This document shows positions 36,003-46,439 of a stretch of DNA of 64,000 bases, in pieces. How positions within the stretch are numbered: the stretch's first letter is position 1; each line of letters starts with the position of its first letter. This DNA comes from Dillenia suffruticosa (Eukaryota; Streptophyta; Magnoliopsida; Dilleniales; Dilleniaceae). Under the pieces are notes generated by a model that was not told where the DNA came from, did not search any database, and saw nothing but the letters and a program-made list of their open reading frames with translations. Both the position numbers and the translations under genes were made by a program. The stretch is taken from positions 10,385,001 to 10,449,000 of the forward strand of contig JAVTVX010000034.1 in assembly GCA_033439265.1 (NCBI GenBank). Reading direction: 5' to 3'.

Positions 36003-36935
36003 CAAATATTTGAATATTGTGGTTTTATTCTTTAAAATGAAAAGGGCTGGTGAAGTTTTTAAATCATTGTCTTTACTGGTCAAATGGTGATTAGGCACTA
36101 ATCATCCCTACCACTTGTACTTGTTCTTTTTTTGTGCATATCTTGTCCCTTGGTATGCTAGATTGTGGTCCATGCTATATGATGTTATGTTGTAAATGCC
36201 ACCTTGCAAACAGTAATAGAGTGCATGTTCTAAACATGCATAGGAAACTAATTGTCGCACTTTAACTAGGCCAAAATTTTTTTGTAGTCAATGCAGCTAT
36301 AGATTGCATTTATTTTTTCACTTTCATTTCCTGTGGCTTTGGTTTTTCAAGAGTAAATCTTCATCTTCTCACGCTAATTCATCACTTCTGGAACCTAATA
36401 ATTCTTTGCCAAATGAACATGTTTATTTAATTCATTCACCAAGGACAGGGTTCCAACCAGGAGTGAGTGGTTATTTTAGTGTTCTTTCTTACGTGTATCT
36501 GCTGCATTCCTCTTTTCTGGAAGATGCAAAGAATGTGTTTTGCAATGTTGGGATATTACCTTAGAACATTCTATATTCTTAGATTACCTTCTTAACAAGG
36601 CATTATTTGGGTATAATGATTTGGTCAATGTTTTAATGATTGTGTTCTTGTGTAGGTTTCAGCTTCTAGAATGCCGTACATTACTTTCACTGCATTCCTC
36701 TTTTCACGTATTTTTATTTGGATAGACATGTTTTATTTAAAACAAAAAAAAAGATTTTTTTAGGACAAACTTTCCAATCTTTTAGAAATAACATTTGAGA
36801 AAATTTAAAAAGTTCGTGAACTAATTTATTAAAAATTTATCTTTATACATACACAAATTATATACACTGAAAAATAAAAAATAAAAGTAAAATTAAAATC
36901 ACTCCTAAAACCCCAAATTTTATATATACATAAAT
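36003..36935. other. No supportable gene after the RabGAP fragment
   Basis: Of moderate AT content, and possibly intron or downstream DNA of the RabGAP fragment. ORFs at 36304-36564 and 36540-36725 show no recognisable motif. No later TBC-domain exon was found. Confidence 0.45.
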
Positions 36936-37156
36936 TTAGATAGTTCTGCATTGCAAAAGCCAAGTTCTGCACGTAGAATTGGGTAGTTCTGCTCACAGAA
37001 CCCAAGTTCTGCATACATACAGAACGTGCATAATTCTGCTCCCAGAACCTGAGTAGTTCTGCGCAGCAAAACATGCCAAGTTCAGCGCTATAGAACGTGC
37101 CAAGTTTTGCGCTACAGAACTTGCATAGTTCTATGCACAGAACCCAAGTTTTGCAC
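36936..37156. repeat. Variant dyad cluster
   Basis: About ten GTTCTGC/CAGAAC motifs with a different spacer (CCAAGTTCTGCAC, ACAGAACGTGC, GCACAGAACCCAAG), spaced 20-30 bases. It lacks the GAAGT loop of the main family and sits alone, outside the macrosatellite. The minus-strand ORF across it is a repeat translation. Confidence 0.75.
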
Positions 37157-37933
37157 TGCAAATAAAAATATTATATAATAAAATAAAATTATGTTATTCA
37201 ATAATTTAATTTAAGTAAGTTTATAAATATTTTTATCTAATTAAAAATTATATAAGAATAAAACATTTTATTTAAATATTTAGATATTTATTTAATATTA
37301 AATATATTATGTATTAAATATATTATTTAAAAATGGAAAAAAAATTGTATAATGTTTTATTTAAAAGAGCAAAAAAAGTTTTTTTTGGGACAATTTTTCG
37401 AACTTAAAAAAAAAATTTAATGTTCGTCAACGAAGATTTCCAAAACTACATAGTAGAATTATGTAGTTCTGCTACATAGTTTGCGTACCACCTTATTATT
37501 TGAATATTCAATTTTTTAGTATATTAAAAATAATTTATTTAGATATTTGATATTTATTTAAATAAATTATGAAATTGTAACATAAAATGTGAAAATATTA
37601 AATGATGAACCAAAACAACATTATTAATTTTTATAAGCTTTAGTTTTGGATTGTTATTTAATATTTTTATATTTTATACGTGTTAATATTTATAAATATG
37701 TACATATTAATATTTTTATATGTGTCCCAAAACTGAAACCAATGCGAATTTTACTAAATCATACTAGGCAACTCCCCTCATTTTGCAGTCAAAATCAATA
37801 CTCTACACCGCGCAACACCCGGTGTACACCTCCTAGTCTTTTTGTATAAAGTGTGTAGAGAGTTACTATTTTAGAAAAAAATGTGTTAGAATGAATACTT
37901 GAAATGATATGACTCAATTGAAGTTATCACGTC
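37157..37933. other. AT-rich spacer, no gene
   Basis: Contains TTCGTCAACGAAG (37423-37435), a motif shared with the macrosatellite spacers, and one isolated dyad (37448-37478). Nothing else was recognised. Confidence 0.5.
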
Positions 37934-38140
37934 ACTACAAAACAAATGCACTATTCAGACGGACGAAAACTGTTTTGCTAAATATATTAAAACCGTCCGC
38001 AAAACTTTCTCCAACGGATACGCTTTCAATCGGCTATATACCAGTCGGGATAGATCTATCTCGACAGTTTTGATGACCGTTGGAGCATGTGATTGATTTA
38101 TAATGATAGTTAGAAAAGTGTTGGAAAATGTTACTATCTT
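37934..38140 (+). mobile_element. CACTA-type transposon terminus (left)
   Basis: Starts CACTACAAAACAAATGCA and matches the reverse complement of 46213-46434 over about 190 bases, including CAGACGGAC, GCAAAACTTTCTCCAA, GGATACGCTTTCA, CAGTCGGGATAGATCTATCT and GATGACCGTTGGAGCATGTG. A CACTA start is diagnostic of En/Spm-like elements. Downstream DNA (38100-38770) is rich in GTGATAAG/GTGGTAA motifs like CACTA subterminal repeats. The 3-bp flanks (CGT left of 37934; TAC right of 46434) do not match, so the two ends may not be from one insertion. Confidence 0.75.
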
Positions 38141-38186
38141 TTTATTATCGATTATCACTTAGTTATCATATGTTAGTATAAGCTAC

Positions 38187-38300
38187 CACTACAAAATTAT
38201 ATCTCTATACTGACGGTAACTTTTATTATCGGTAACCTTTAACAACGGTTTCTTCTTACCTATACCGACGTTTTTTACAAAACCGTAGAAAAATATATAC
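38187..38300 (+). mobile_element. Second CACTA-like terminus
   Basis: CACTACAAAATTATATCTC at 38187 is followed by TACTGACGGTAAC, CCGACG and ACCGTAG motifs. It begins about 250 bases inside the first terminus and differs from it beyond the first 10 bases. It looks like the end of a different CACTA subfamily. I found no matching opposite end in the window. Confidence 0.45.
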
Positions 38301-39219
38301 AAATTTTAACAGTATAAATTATAACATCGAGAAAAGTTTATAAACCGTGAGTAAAGTAAACAGGACCGTCGGTAAAAATGATATTCAATTTCTGATGATT
38401 ATCTTTTGTCATTGGTAAATATAATATTTTTAGAGACGATTTGAAAATAATCAGGTCTACTGGATCTACTTAACCATACTGTTTGTATAAATCTATAATT
38501 ATGATAACTTGTATTCTACTATTTGCAAATGTTATATTTCTATATATATTTATATAATTTTTAGAAACAATTTAAAATTTTAGAGTTAATATAGAAGGGA
38601 ATAATTTATGATAACGTGTGTTATGTGTATTGTAATATGTTATAATCTGTGATGACGTTATAATCTGTGATGTTAATAACGTGTGATAAGTAATGGTAAC
38701 AACTTAAGTAGTGGTAACCTATAACTTGTGATAAGTAGTGGTAATAATTTGCGAGAAATTTGTAAAAATATAAAAAATTTATAAAAAAATTAGAATTATT
38801 TTGAAATACACAATATACCATTTTCTAATAATACATACATAAAATTAGTATTGTATATATTATTATAAATTATAAATTATTGGAGAATATATGTTAGTTA
38901 ATATTATTTTAAATTCTCTTATATTAACAATTTAAAAAATTTAAATATTTTTGTATAGAAAAAAAAAAGAAAAAAGAAAAGTAGAAAAAAGTGTGGAAGG
39001 TTGAGAGAAAAAAAGAAAAAATAAAAAAGAGAGATAACTTTTTTTTCGTTATTTTTTAGTATTTTGACAACGGACATTTTTATTAATATGAAAGTGAGAA
39101 AAGTTGAGACTAAAAAAAAAAAAGAAAGAAAAGGGACACGTGGTAAGTTTATGATATATAGTTGTGGTAAATAGTAAATAGTAAGTTGTTAGTATATGGA
39201 TGGTAAATAGTAGTAATTT

Positions 39220-39715
39220 AAGTTTTATTTTAATTTATATTTCAACTATTACATTTTATCATTTTATATTTTCATTAATTTAATTTAATTGTATTTGTAT
39301 TTTTTTTCTTATTTTGTGTTTTTATAGAATTTATATAAACCATTTTATAAATAAGTTGTGATAATTTATAGAATTTATAGAATTTTTTTAATTTATGATA
39401 AATTGAAATAAAAAAGTTGGTAATTGTGAAAATAAGTGGTAAGTAATGATAAGTTGTGATAAGTTTTGATAAAAATGTTGGTAATTGTGATAATAAATGA
39501 TAAATAATGATAATTTTGAATGGTAATCGGTGATGATAATAAGTGGTAAGTAATGATAATTTTGAATGAATAATATTATTATGTTAGTGTGATAATATAA
39601 AATCATGGTTATTAATATTAATTTAAATTATAATATATTAATAATTTAAAATTTTTATATATTTAATTATAAATATTTACCAAAATATAAAATATTAATA
39701 AGTTAGGAATATAGT
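39220..39715. repeat. Direct repeat R, copy 1
   Basis: Matches 40368-40812 in the same orientation. Shared blocks are TTAAGTTTTATTTTAATTTAT, ATAAGTTGTGATAATTTATA, GATAATAAGTGGTAAGTAAT and TAATATAAAAT(C/G)ATGGTTATTAA. The GGTAAGTAATGATAA motifs inside resemble CACTA subterminal repeats. Confidence 0.8.
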
Positions 39716-39754
39716 GAACAAAAAAAAAAACAAAAAAAAAACACATGGAAACTG

Positions 39755-39808
39755 TGGCATAATGGTTGACAAGTCAAGCTTTCAAACTCATAGACAAGGG
39801 TCACATGC
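39755..39808 (+). other. Degenerate tRNA-like (pol III A-box) segment
   Basis: TGGCATAATGGTTGACAAG resembles a tRNA A box. The expected B box is degraded (AGGGTCACATGC at 39797-39808). It lies just upstream of a GC-rich body and a T-rich tail, as in some tRNA-derived plant SINEs. Weak on its own. Confidence 0.25.
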
Positions 39809-39837
39809 ATTTTTATGCATATATTTGCTCAAGCATG

Positions 39838-40330
39838 GACGAGCGCCCCTGCATAGGCGCGCGCTTGCAGCCGCGCGCCCTGCGGCTGCAGCCGCGCGCC
39901 CTGCGTCTGCAACCGCGCGCGGGGGCATGCTTGCGCTCCTGCGCGCGCCTGCAGCCGTTCGCCCTGAGGTTGCAACTGCGCACACGCGGGCATGCCAGCG
40001 CCCCTGCTCACGCCTGCAGCTGTGTGCCCCGCGGTTGCAACTGCGAGGCTACTGTTCCCTCTTTCCTTTTTTTTTTTCTTTTTTTGGTTCCCTTTTTTTT
40101 TTTTCTTATTTTCACATATTTACCTTTTGCCTTTTTTTTTTACCCCTTCCATTTTTTTTGTTTCTTCTTCTTCTTTTTCTTCTTCTTTTTTTTTTTCCTT
40201 CTTTTTTGGGTTTCTTCTTTTTTTTTTTTTTTACTTCTTTTTTTTTCACATATTTACCCTTTTTTTTGCTTTTTATTTTTACCCCTTCCTTTTTTTTTTC
40301 TTCTTCTCCTTCTTGTATTTTAGAATTTGA
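39838..40330. repeat. GC-rich island plus pyrimidine tract, copy 1
   Basis: About 220 bases of very GC-rich DNA (39838-40055) built from repeated CTGCAGCCGCGCGCCCTGCG-type units and ending GGTTGCAACTGCGAGGCTACTGTTC. This is followed by about 270 bases of T-rich DNA with TTTCACATATTTACC and TACCCCTTCC. Both parts recur at 41996-42410. Ala/Arg-rich and Phe-rich ORFs (39714-40457, 39766-40323, 39992-40330) read through the repeat in different frames and are not genes. Confidence 0.75.
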
Positions 40331-40367
40331 TATTATTTTCATTAATTTTATTTCATTTAATTGCATT

Positions 40368-40812
40368 AGTAGTAACTTAAGTTTTATTTTAATTTATAAC
40401 TCAATTATTATATTTTATCATTTTATATTTCCATTAATTTTATTTCATTTAATTTAATTGTATTTGTATTTTTTTTTCTTATGTTGTACTTTTTATAGAA
40501 TTTATATAAATCATTTAAAAAATAAGTTGTGATAATTTATAGAATTTATTGAATTCTTTTTAATTTATTATAAGTTGTGATAATAATGTTCGTAATTGTG
40601 ATAATAAGTGGTAAGTAATGATAAGTTGTGATAAGAATATTGGTAATTGTGATAATAAGTGGTAAGTAATGATAATTTTGAATGAATGATATTATTATAT
40701 TAGTGTGATAATATAAAATGATGGTTATTAATATTAATTTAAATTATAATATATTATTACTTTAATAAATTTATATATTTAATTATAAATATTTACCAAA
40801 ATATAAAATATT
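40368..40812. repeat. Direct repeat R, copy 2
   Basis: Second copy of 39220-39715, offset by about 1.1 kb with copy 1 of the GC island between them. A shorter third trace of the AATATTAATTTAAATTATAA end lies at 43490-43590. Confidence 0.8.
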
Positions 40813-41121
40813 AAATAATTTATCATAATTGTGGAAGGTAGAGAATAAAAGAAAAAAAAAAAGAAAAATGAGACACATGGCAAGCTGTGTCATTTCCGTT
40901 ACTTCCATTTTTATTTAATTGTGTCTCTTTATTATTTGTTTTAATTTATTTTTTCAAATTTTTTGTTTTTCAAATGATATTTATTTGTGAAAAATTACGT
41001 CTGCGAAATTTATCTAAAATTTATTTGTCAATGATAATATAAAAAATATATATCATCTTCAAATATAATATTCATCTAAACAATTATATATTATATTTAA
41101 ATACCTGAAATTTGTAAACTG

Positions 41122-41122
41122 A

Positions 41123-41148
<26 letters not shown>
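41122..41148. repeat. Poly-A tract
   Basis: A 27-base A run in AT-rich surroundings. No associated coding or SINE body was recognised. Confidence 0.85.
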
Positions 41149-41153
<5 letters not shown>

Positions 41154-41536
41154 CAAAAGGTTGAATGAGAGTGAGATAAGGAAAAAAAAAGGTGGCAGAT
41201 AAGAAAAAAAAAGGAGAGTGAAATAGAAAGAAATATCATCGGTATTTTTGAAAAAAAAAAAAAAGAAAAAAATTGGAAGATGAAAAATGTGTAATGAAAA
41301 AGAGCAGGAAAATTGTGTAATAAAAAAATATCCGGAAAAAGAGATTTTAAAATTTTATTTTGAAAATTTGTTTGTTATTAATTTAATTTGAAAAAGTGGT
41401 ATATCCAAGAAAGTAAAATGAAAATGTAAAAAAATTACAAAAAATTGAGATACATATTCACCATTTTCCAATAATATAATAATATCAATCTTATATTATT
41501 ATATAATATATATATATTGCTATATATATTACTATA

Positions 41537-41746
41537 AATTACAATGAATTTTAATATAATAATTATCGATATTAATTTATATTATAATATATAAAAAAAT
41601 TAAAAAATTTAAATATTTCATTACAAATTTTACCAAAGATAAATTACAATGAATTTTAATATGATAATTATCGATATTAATTTATATTATAATATATAAA
41701 AAAATTAAAAAATTTAAATATTTCATTACAAATTTTACCAAAGAGA
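41537..41746. repeat. 105-bp tandem duplication, two copies
   Basis: ACAATGAATTTTAAT starts at 41541 and again at 41646, and the two 105-base copies differ at only one or two positions (for example ATATAATAA against ATATGATAA). The near identity in an otherwise decayed region points to a recent event. Confidence 0.9.
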
Positions 41747-41871
41747 AGAAATTTTATTTTATGGGTGAGAGTGGGATAGGCAAAAAAAATTGATAAGAGA
41801 AAGAGAGAAAAAGGAAGAGAAGAGAATGAAAAAAAAAAAAAAAAAAGAAAAGGTTGCCAGAGAAAGGGACC

Positions 41872-41923
41872 GAAATCGAACCTGGGCATTGGACATGATA
41901 TCAGAAGCTTCAACCACTGCACC
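41872..41923 (-). other. tRNA-like pol III A and B boxes
   Basis: On the minus strand GGTGCAGTGGTTGAAGC (41907-41923, A-box-like) is followed 24 bases later by GGTTCGATTTC (41872-41882, B-box-like), a tRNA-like spacing. No cloverleaf could be drawn with confidence, so this is more likely the head of a SINE or a tRNA relic than a functional tRNA. Confidence 0.4.
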
Positions 41924-41995
41924 GTTTGACAGACATGGCTTGGAGTGGCCTTTGCCTTATATATTTTCTTCTCTTCCTCAATTTTTTGAATTCCC

Positions 41996-42410
41996 TAGCG
42001 CGGTTGCAACCGTGCAGCAGCACGGCTGCAACCGCAAGTGCAGGGGCATGCCAGAGCCCCTGCACGCGCTTGCGGCCGTGCCCCCCGGGCTGCAACCGTG
42101 GGCACTACTGTTCATCTTTTTTTTTTTTTAATTTTTTTTTAACTTCTTTTTTCATATATTTACCAATTTTTTGCTTTTTTTTTTTACTTTTTTTTTACCC
42201 TTCACCCTTTCATTTTTTTTGAACCTTTTTTTTTCTTTTTCTTCTTCTTTTTTATTTTTATGTTTATTTTTTTTACCTTCACCCTTCCGTTTTTTTAACT
42301 TTTTTTTGTTTCTTCTTTTTATTTTCTTTTTTTTATTTCAGTTTTTTCTTCACCCTTTAATTTTCTTTTTTTTCATTCTTTTTTTTTTCTGTTTCAGTAT
42401 TACAGGTTGC
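41996..42410. repeat. GC-rich island plus pyrimidine tract, copy 2
   Basis: GC-rich core 41996-42112 with GCGGTTGCAACCGTGCAG, GGGGCATGCCAGAGCCCCTG and GGGCTGCAACCGTGGGCACTACTGTTC, then T-rich DNA with TTCATATATTTACC and CACCCTT. It parallels copy 1 in content, order and strand. Confidence 0.75.
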
Positions 42411-43729
42411 CCTTGTGTAGTGCGCCAAGAGAAATATTGATAATAATACATTAATTATCAATATTAATTATCAATATTATATAATTTTATATAAATTCTA
42501 AAAATATTTAATTTACAAATTTAACTTTTTAACATTGAAAAATTGATAACTCTACAATAAAATTATATTCTCGTCAAAATCAATTTTCTAATTTAATCAA
42601 ATTTCTCTTTTTTGTGAAAAAAATATTTGTTTTTTTATTCTAATCTAATTATTTTTTTACCAAAAACAATTAATTCATTTTAGATAATTCAAAACAATGA
42701 TTTTTTTTTTTGCACCACATCACAAATTAACAATCAAATTTGATTGCAAAAAAAATTTAACATTTTATTTCAAATTCAAACAACTCAACTTTATAAAAGC
42801 TGGTGGCAGAGCAAGTGAGATATGATACGTACATTTAATTTAAAAAATATTATTATAGTTGTTAAATTAATTAGTGATAATGAAAGTATAAAAATATTAT
42901 AAAAAATTTAAAATTATTTTCAGATACAAATGTACTATTTTCTAATAATATAATAATAACATTCGTAAATTATTACATAATATAAACATATTACTATATA
43001 TATTACTATAAATTATAAATTATATTATCGTTAAATGGAGAATATATGTTAGTAATAATATAAAATCATGATTATTAATATTAATTTATCAATTGTCCTA
43101 CATGCCAAAATGATGAAACATATTGGTTGAGTGTATTTGGAATAAATATATTAGTGGAATTATCAACGTTATATAATTTTATATAAATTTTTAAAAAAAA
43201 ATTATTTAATATACGAATTTAGTTTTTTAAAATTTTTTAGTGATAACTCCACAAATTCATGCCAAAATCAAAAACAATTCAAACAATGATTTTTGTACCA
43301 CATCACAATTTGGCGGTTAAATTTGATAAAACTCCAAAATATTTTATCATTTTATTTCAAAATCAAGCGGCAAATTTTGTGAAAATTTCAAAAACATTTT
43401 ATCATTTTATTTCGGAATCAATGTACCCGCAAAAAACTTTTTATTTTTTTGCCCATTTTCCATGAATATTTTTCATTTTACAAATCATGACTATTAATAT
43501 TAATTTAAATTATAATATATTAATAATTTAAAAATTTTATATATTTAATTACAAATATTTGCCAAAATATATAATATTAATAAAGATAAAAAAAGAAAAG
43601 AAAAAAAAGAAAAGAAAAAAAAAGAAAAAAGTGTCATGATTTACATTTTGCATTTTACATTATATATTTACAAAAATAAGAGAAAATATTGTTTTATCGT
43701 GATAACAAATAATAATAACATGTAAGATA

Positions 43730-46095
43730 GTGTATTAATGCATGGTAATAAGTGGTAACAAATAATAACAATCGGTAACAAATGATAATATATCATAATA
43801 TAATGCATGATAACAAGTGGTAACAAATAGTGACAACCCGTAACAAATGATATTCTTATAATAAGTGATACAATTGGTATAAGTGTAGTAAACAATGTTA
43901 ACAGAAATGAAAATATAAAGAAAATCAAATACAAAAATTATAAAATAAAATTCATGATATAATAATAATAAAAACAGGTAAAATAAGATAAAATTAAACT
44001 CACAAAAATAAAGATACACTATACACCAGTGGGGATAAGTGTATTCATGAAGAAGAGAGTAATAAAAATTTATATGGATCTAATATATCCAATTACATGA
44101 TAAGTTTTTGAACATGATATGTTTGGCATGTATGATTTATTCACAGATTTACATGATCATTTACAAATTTACAGATAAACCAACTTCTCATGCATTTAAT
44201 GTGGATGAAAATAAATTTCATGAATTATTTTTAGAATGTCAAAAAACCAATGTATCCAAATTGAAGTTCACTATACTAATTTTAAATAATATTACATGTG
44301 AAATATTAGTGGTTGAAATTAGTGGTTGAAATTAGTGGTATGTGTGTGTGTGTGTAATATGTAAAAGTTGTGTATATGGAAATTGTGGAGTGTCTATATA
44401 AAAGATTAAATTTTTATTTATTGTAAATTATATTTTGTTATTATAAATTGTAATTGAATTTGAAATTCAATTTCTACCGATACAATAGATGTAAAATTTA
44501 GTGTTCTTCATTAATTATACCAATATAATTAATTACACCATTACATATAATTACATTATATTATCATATTTTCAAATTATATTCAATAAATTTTCAAAAC
44601 TATAACACTATATTATATAAATTATTAATTTCATATCATTGCATTATTTAAATTAATAATATTAATAAGTTTATTATAATCGAATAGAATATATATTATT
44701 TTTTATTAATCAAATAGATATGATATTAATCAAATATAGTAACTAGTTAGTAAGTATTTGTTAATAAATAGTAAAAATTATAAGTGATTTTTTTAAAACA
44801 CATATGAAAGACACATGTGAAAAATTAAGAAACGCGGTAATGAAAAAAGAGGCGGGAGAAAAAATGCGGTAATGAAAAAAGAGGCGGGAGAAAAAGCGCG
44901 AAGGCGGAGTTTTAAAATTTTGTTTGTAAAAATTATATATTATAAATCATACGTAGGCGAAAGTTCCACAATCAAAATTTCTCTATCCTTTCCTTGAAAG
45001 TTCTTCTCTCATAACCCATTTAAACATCTCACTCATACTTTGTAAAGTTTTATCAAAAGTTAATCATGTTTGGTATTTGAAAGGTTTGACGAACGACGGA
45101 TAAGTATTGTATGAAGAATCACAACAATTCCAAGAAAGAATAAGTTCAGTCGAACAAGCACAATCATCCAAGATGTTATTCAGGTTTTAAAAATAAACAT
45201 CTTATTTTTATTTTAATTTGAGATTTAATATTAAAATATCATTTTTAATTTTTTATTTTGGACAGTTGTGAAGAAATATAAACATCAATGCTATCAAGAT
45301 ATTTTGCATTTAGAAAAAGGAAACGCTCTCTGCTTACTTCTCAGGTAATATTTTCATTTACATTCATTATTTATTATTTATAATGATTTCATTATTTTAC
45401 TATTGAGTTTTAATGAACAGATTGCCACGAGAGATTGTGGATAAAGACGTCTTCAAAAATTGTGATTGTGAATGAAGATATCTTCAGAAACTGTAACGAA
45501 TATTTTTGGTTTGGACCATCTCAGAAGACATGTAATTGTGAGACATATAATCTTTTTTCTATTTTTTTGTCTTATATGTATCAATCATTTTAATTTGTAT
45601 CAATTACAATTCTTATAATATTTATATTATTTTTATAATTTCTTTATTTTTCAGTATTTTAATTTACCTATCATCTTAAAAAAAAAAAAAGAAACCGTCA
45701 ATGTGATAATCATATGGTAATATTGGTAACGAGCAGTAATTTAGTGATAACAGAAATAATAAATTTTTTTAACATTTATAATAACTGAGAAAAAAAAAGA
45801 ATAACATTTCTAACCTAATATAATGATAAAAGAGAGAGAGTAACTTTCTGACGCTTGTGTAACCGATGGTACAAAATAGTAACCATGTGGTAATCGACAG
45901 TAACATGATAATTGACAGTAACATGTAGTAATCTATAGTAATCTTGTAGTAATCTACAGTAACTTATATTAATGTTTTCCAACCGATAAAAACAGAAAAT
46001 TTTTCTCGCTTGTGGTAACCGATAGTACAAACAGTAATTTATACTAACGTGTAATCGACGATAAAAGATAGTAACATTTCCTAACATATGTGGTA
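43730..46095. repeat. Large inverted repeat, left arm
   Basis: The reverse complement of this arm matches 46440-48850 over about 2.4 kb at roughly 85-90 percent by eye. Paired landmarks are the (GT)n at 44341-44355 with (AC)n near 48115-48130; GGCGGGAGAAAAAGCGCGAA (44883-44902) with the 47.58-47.61 kb region; and TAATATAATGATAAAAGAGA (45816-45835) with 46610-46630. The inner end (45840-46095) is packed with GGTAATCGACAGTAAC-type subterminal motifs. It continues through 46096-46212 to the CACTA terminus at 46434. Confidence 0.88.
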
Positions 46096-46212
46096 ACCGA
46101 TAATAAATGATAGTAACATTTCTTAACAGTTGTGATAACTGACGATAAAAGATAGTAACATTTCCTAAAACGTGATAACCGACAATAAAACCTAATAATT
46201 TTTACTGATATT

Positions 46213-46434
46213 TTGAAACCGATGGTAAAAAATAATATTTTTACTAATACTTTTCTAACCGTCATTATAAATCAATCACATGCTCCAACGGTCATCAAAA
46301 CCGTCAAGATAGATCTATCCCGACTGGTGTATAGCCGACTGAAAGCGTATCCATTGGAGAAAGTTTTGCTGACGGTTTTAGTATGTTTAGCAAACGGTTT
46401 TTGTCCGTCTGAAAAATGCATTTGTTTTGTAGTG
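46213..46434 (-). mobile_element. CACTA-type transposon terminus (right, inverted)
   Basis: On the minus strand this starts CACTACAAAACAAATGCA at 46434 and is the inverted partner of 37934-38140. It forms part of the spacer between the two arms of the large inverted repeat. The element end points rightward, directly at the right arm. Confidence 0.75.
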
Positions 46435-46439
46435 TACTG

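Noticed and set aside
39714..40457. 247-codon and 185-codon ORFs with Ala/Arg-rich then Phe-rich parts
   Set aside because: They read through the GC island and pyrimidine tract in several frames at once; composition alone explains them.
41872..41923. Functional tRNA gene
   Set aside because: A- and B-box-like motifs are present, but no acceptor stem or cloverleaf could be formed.
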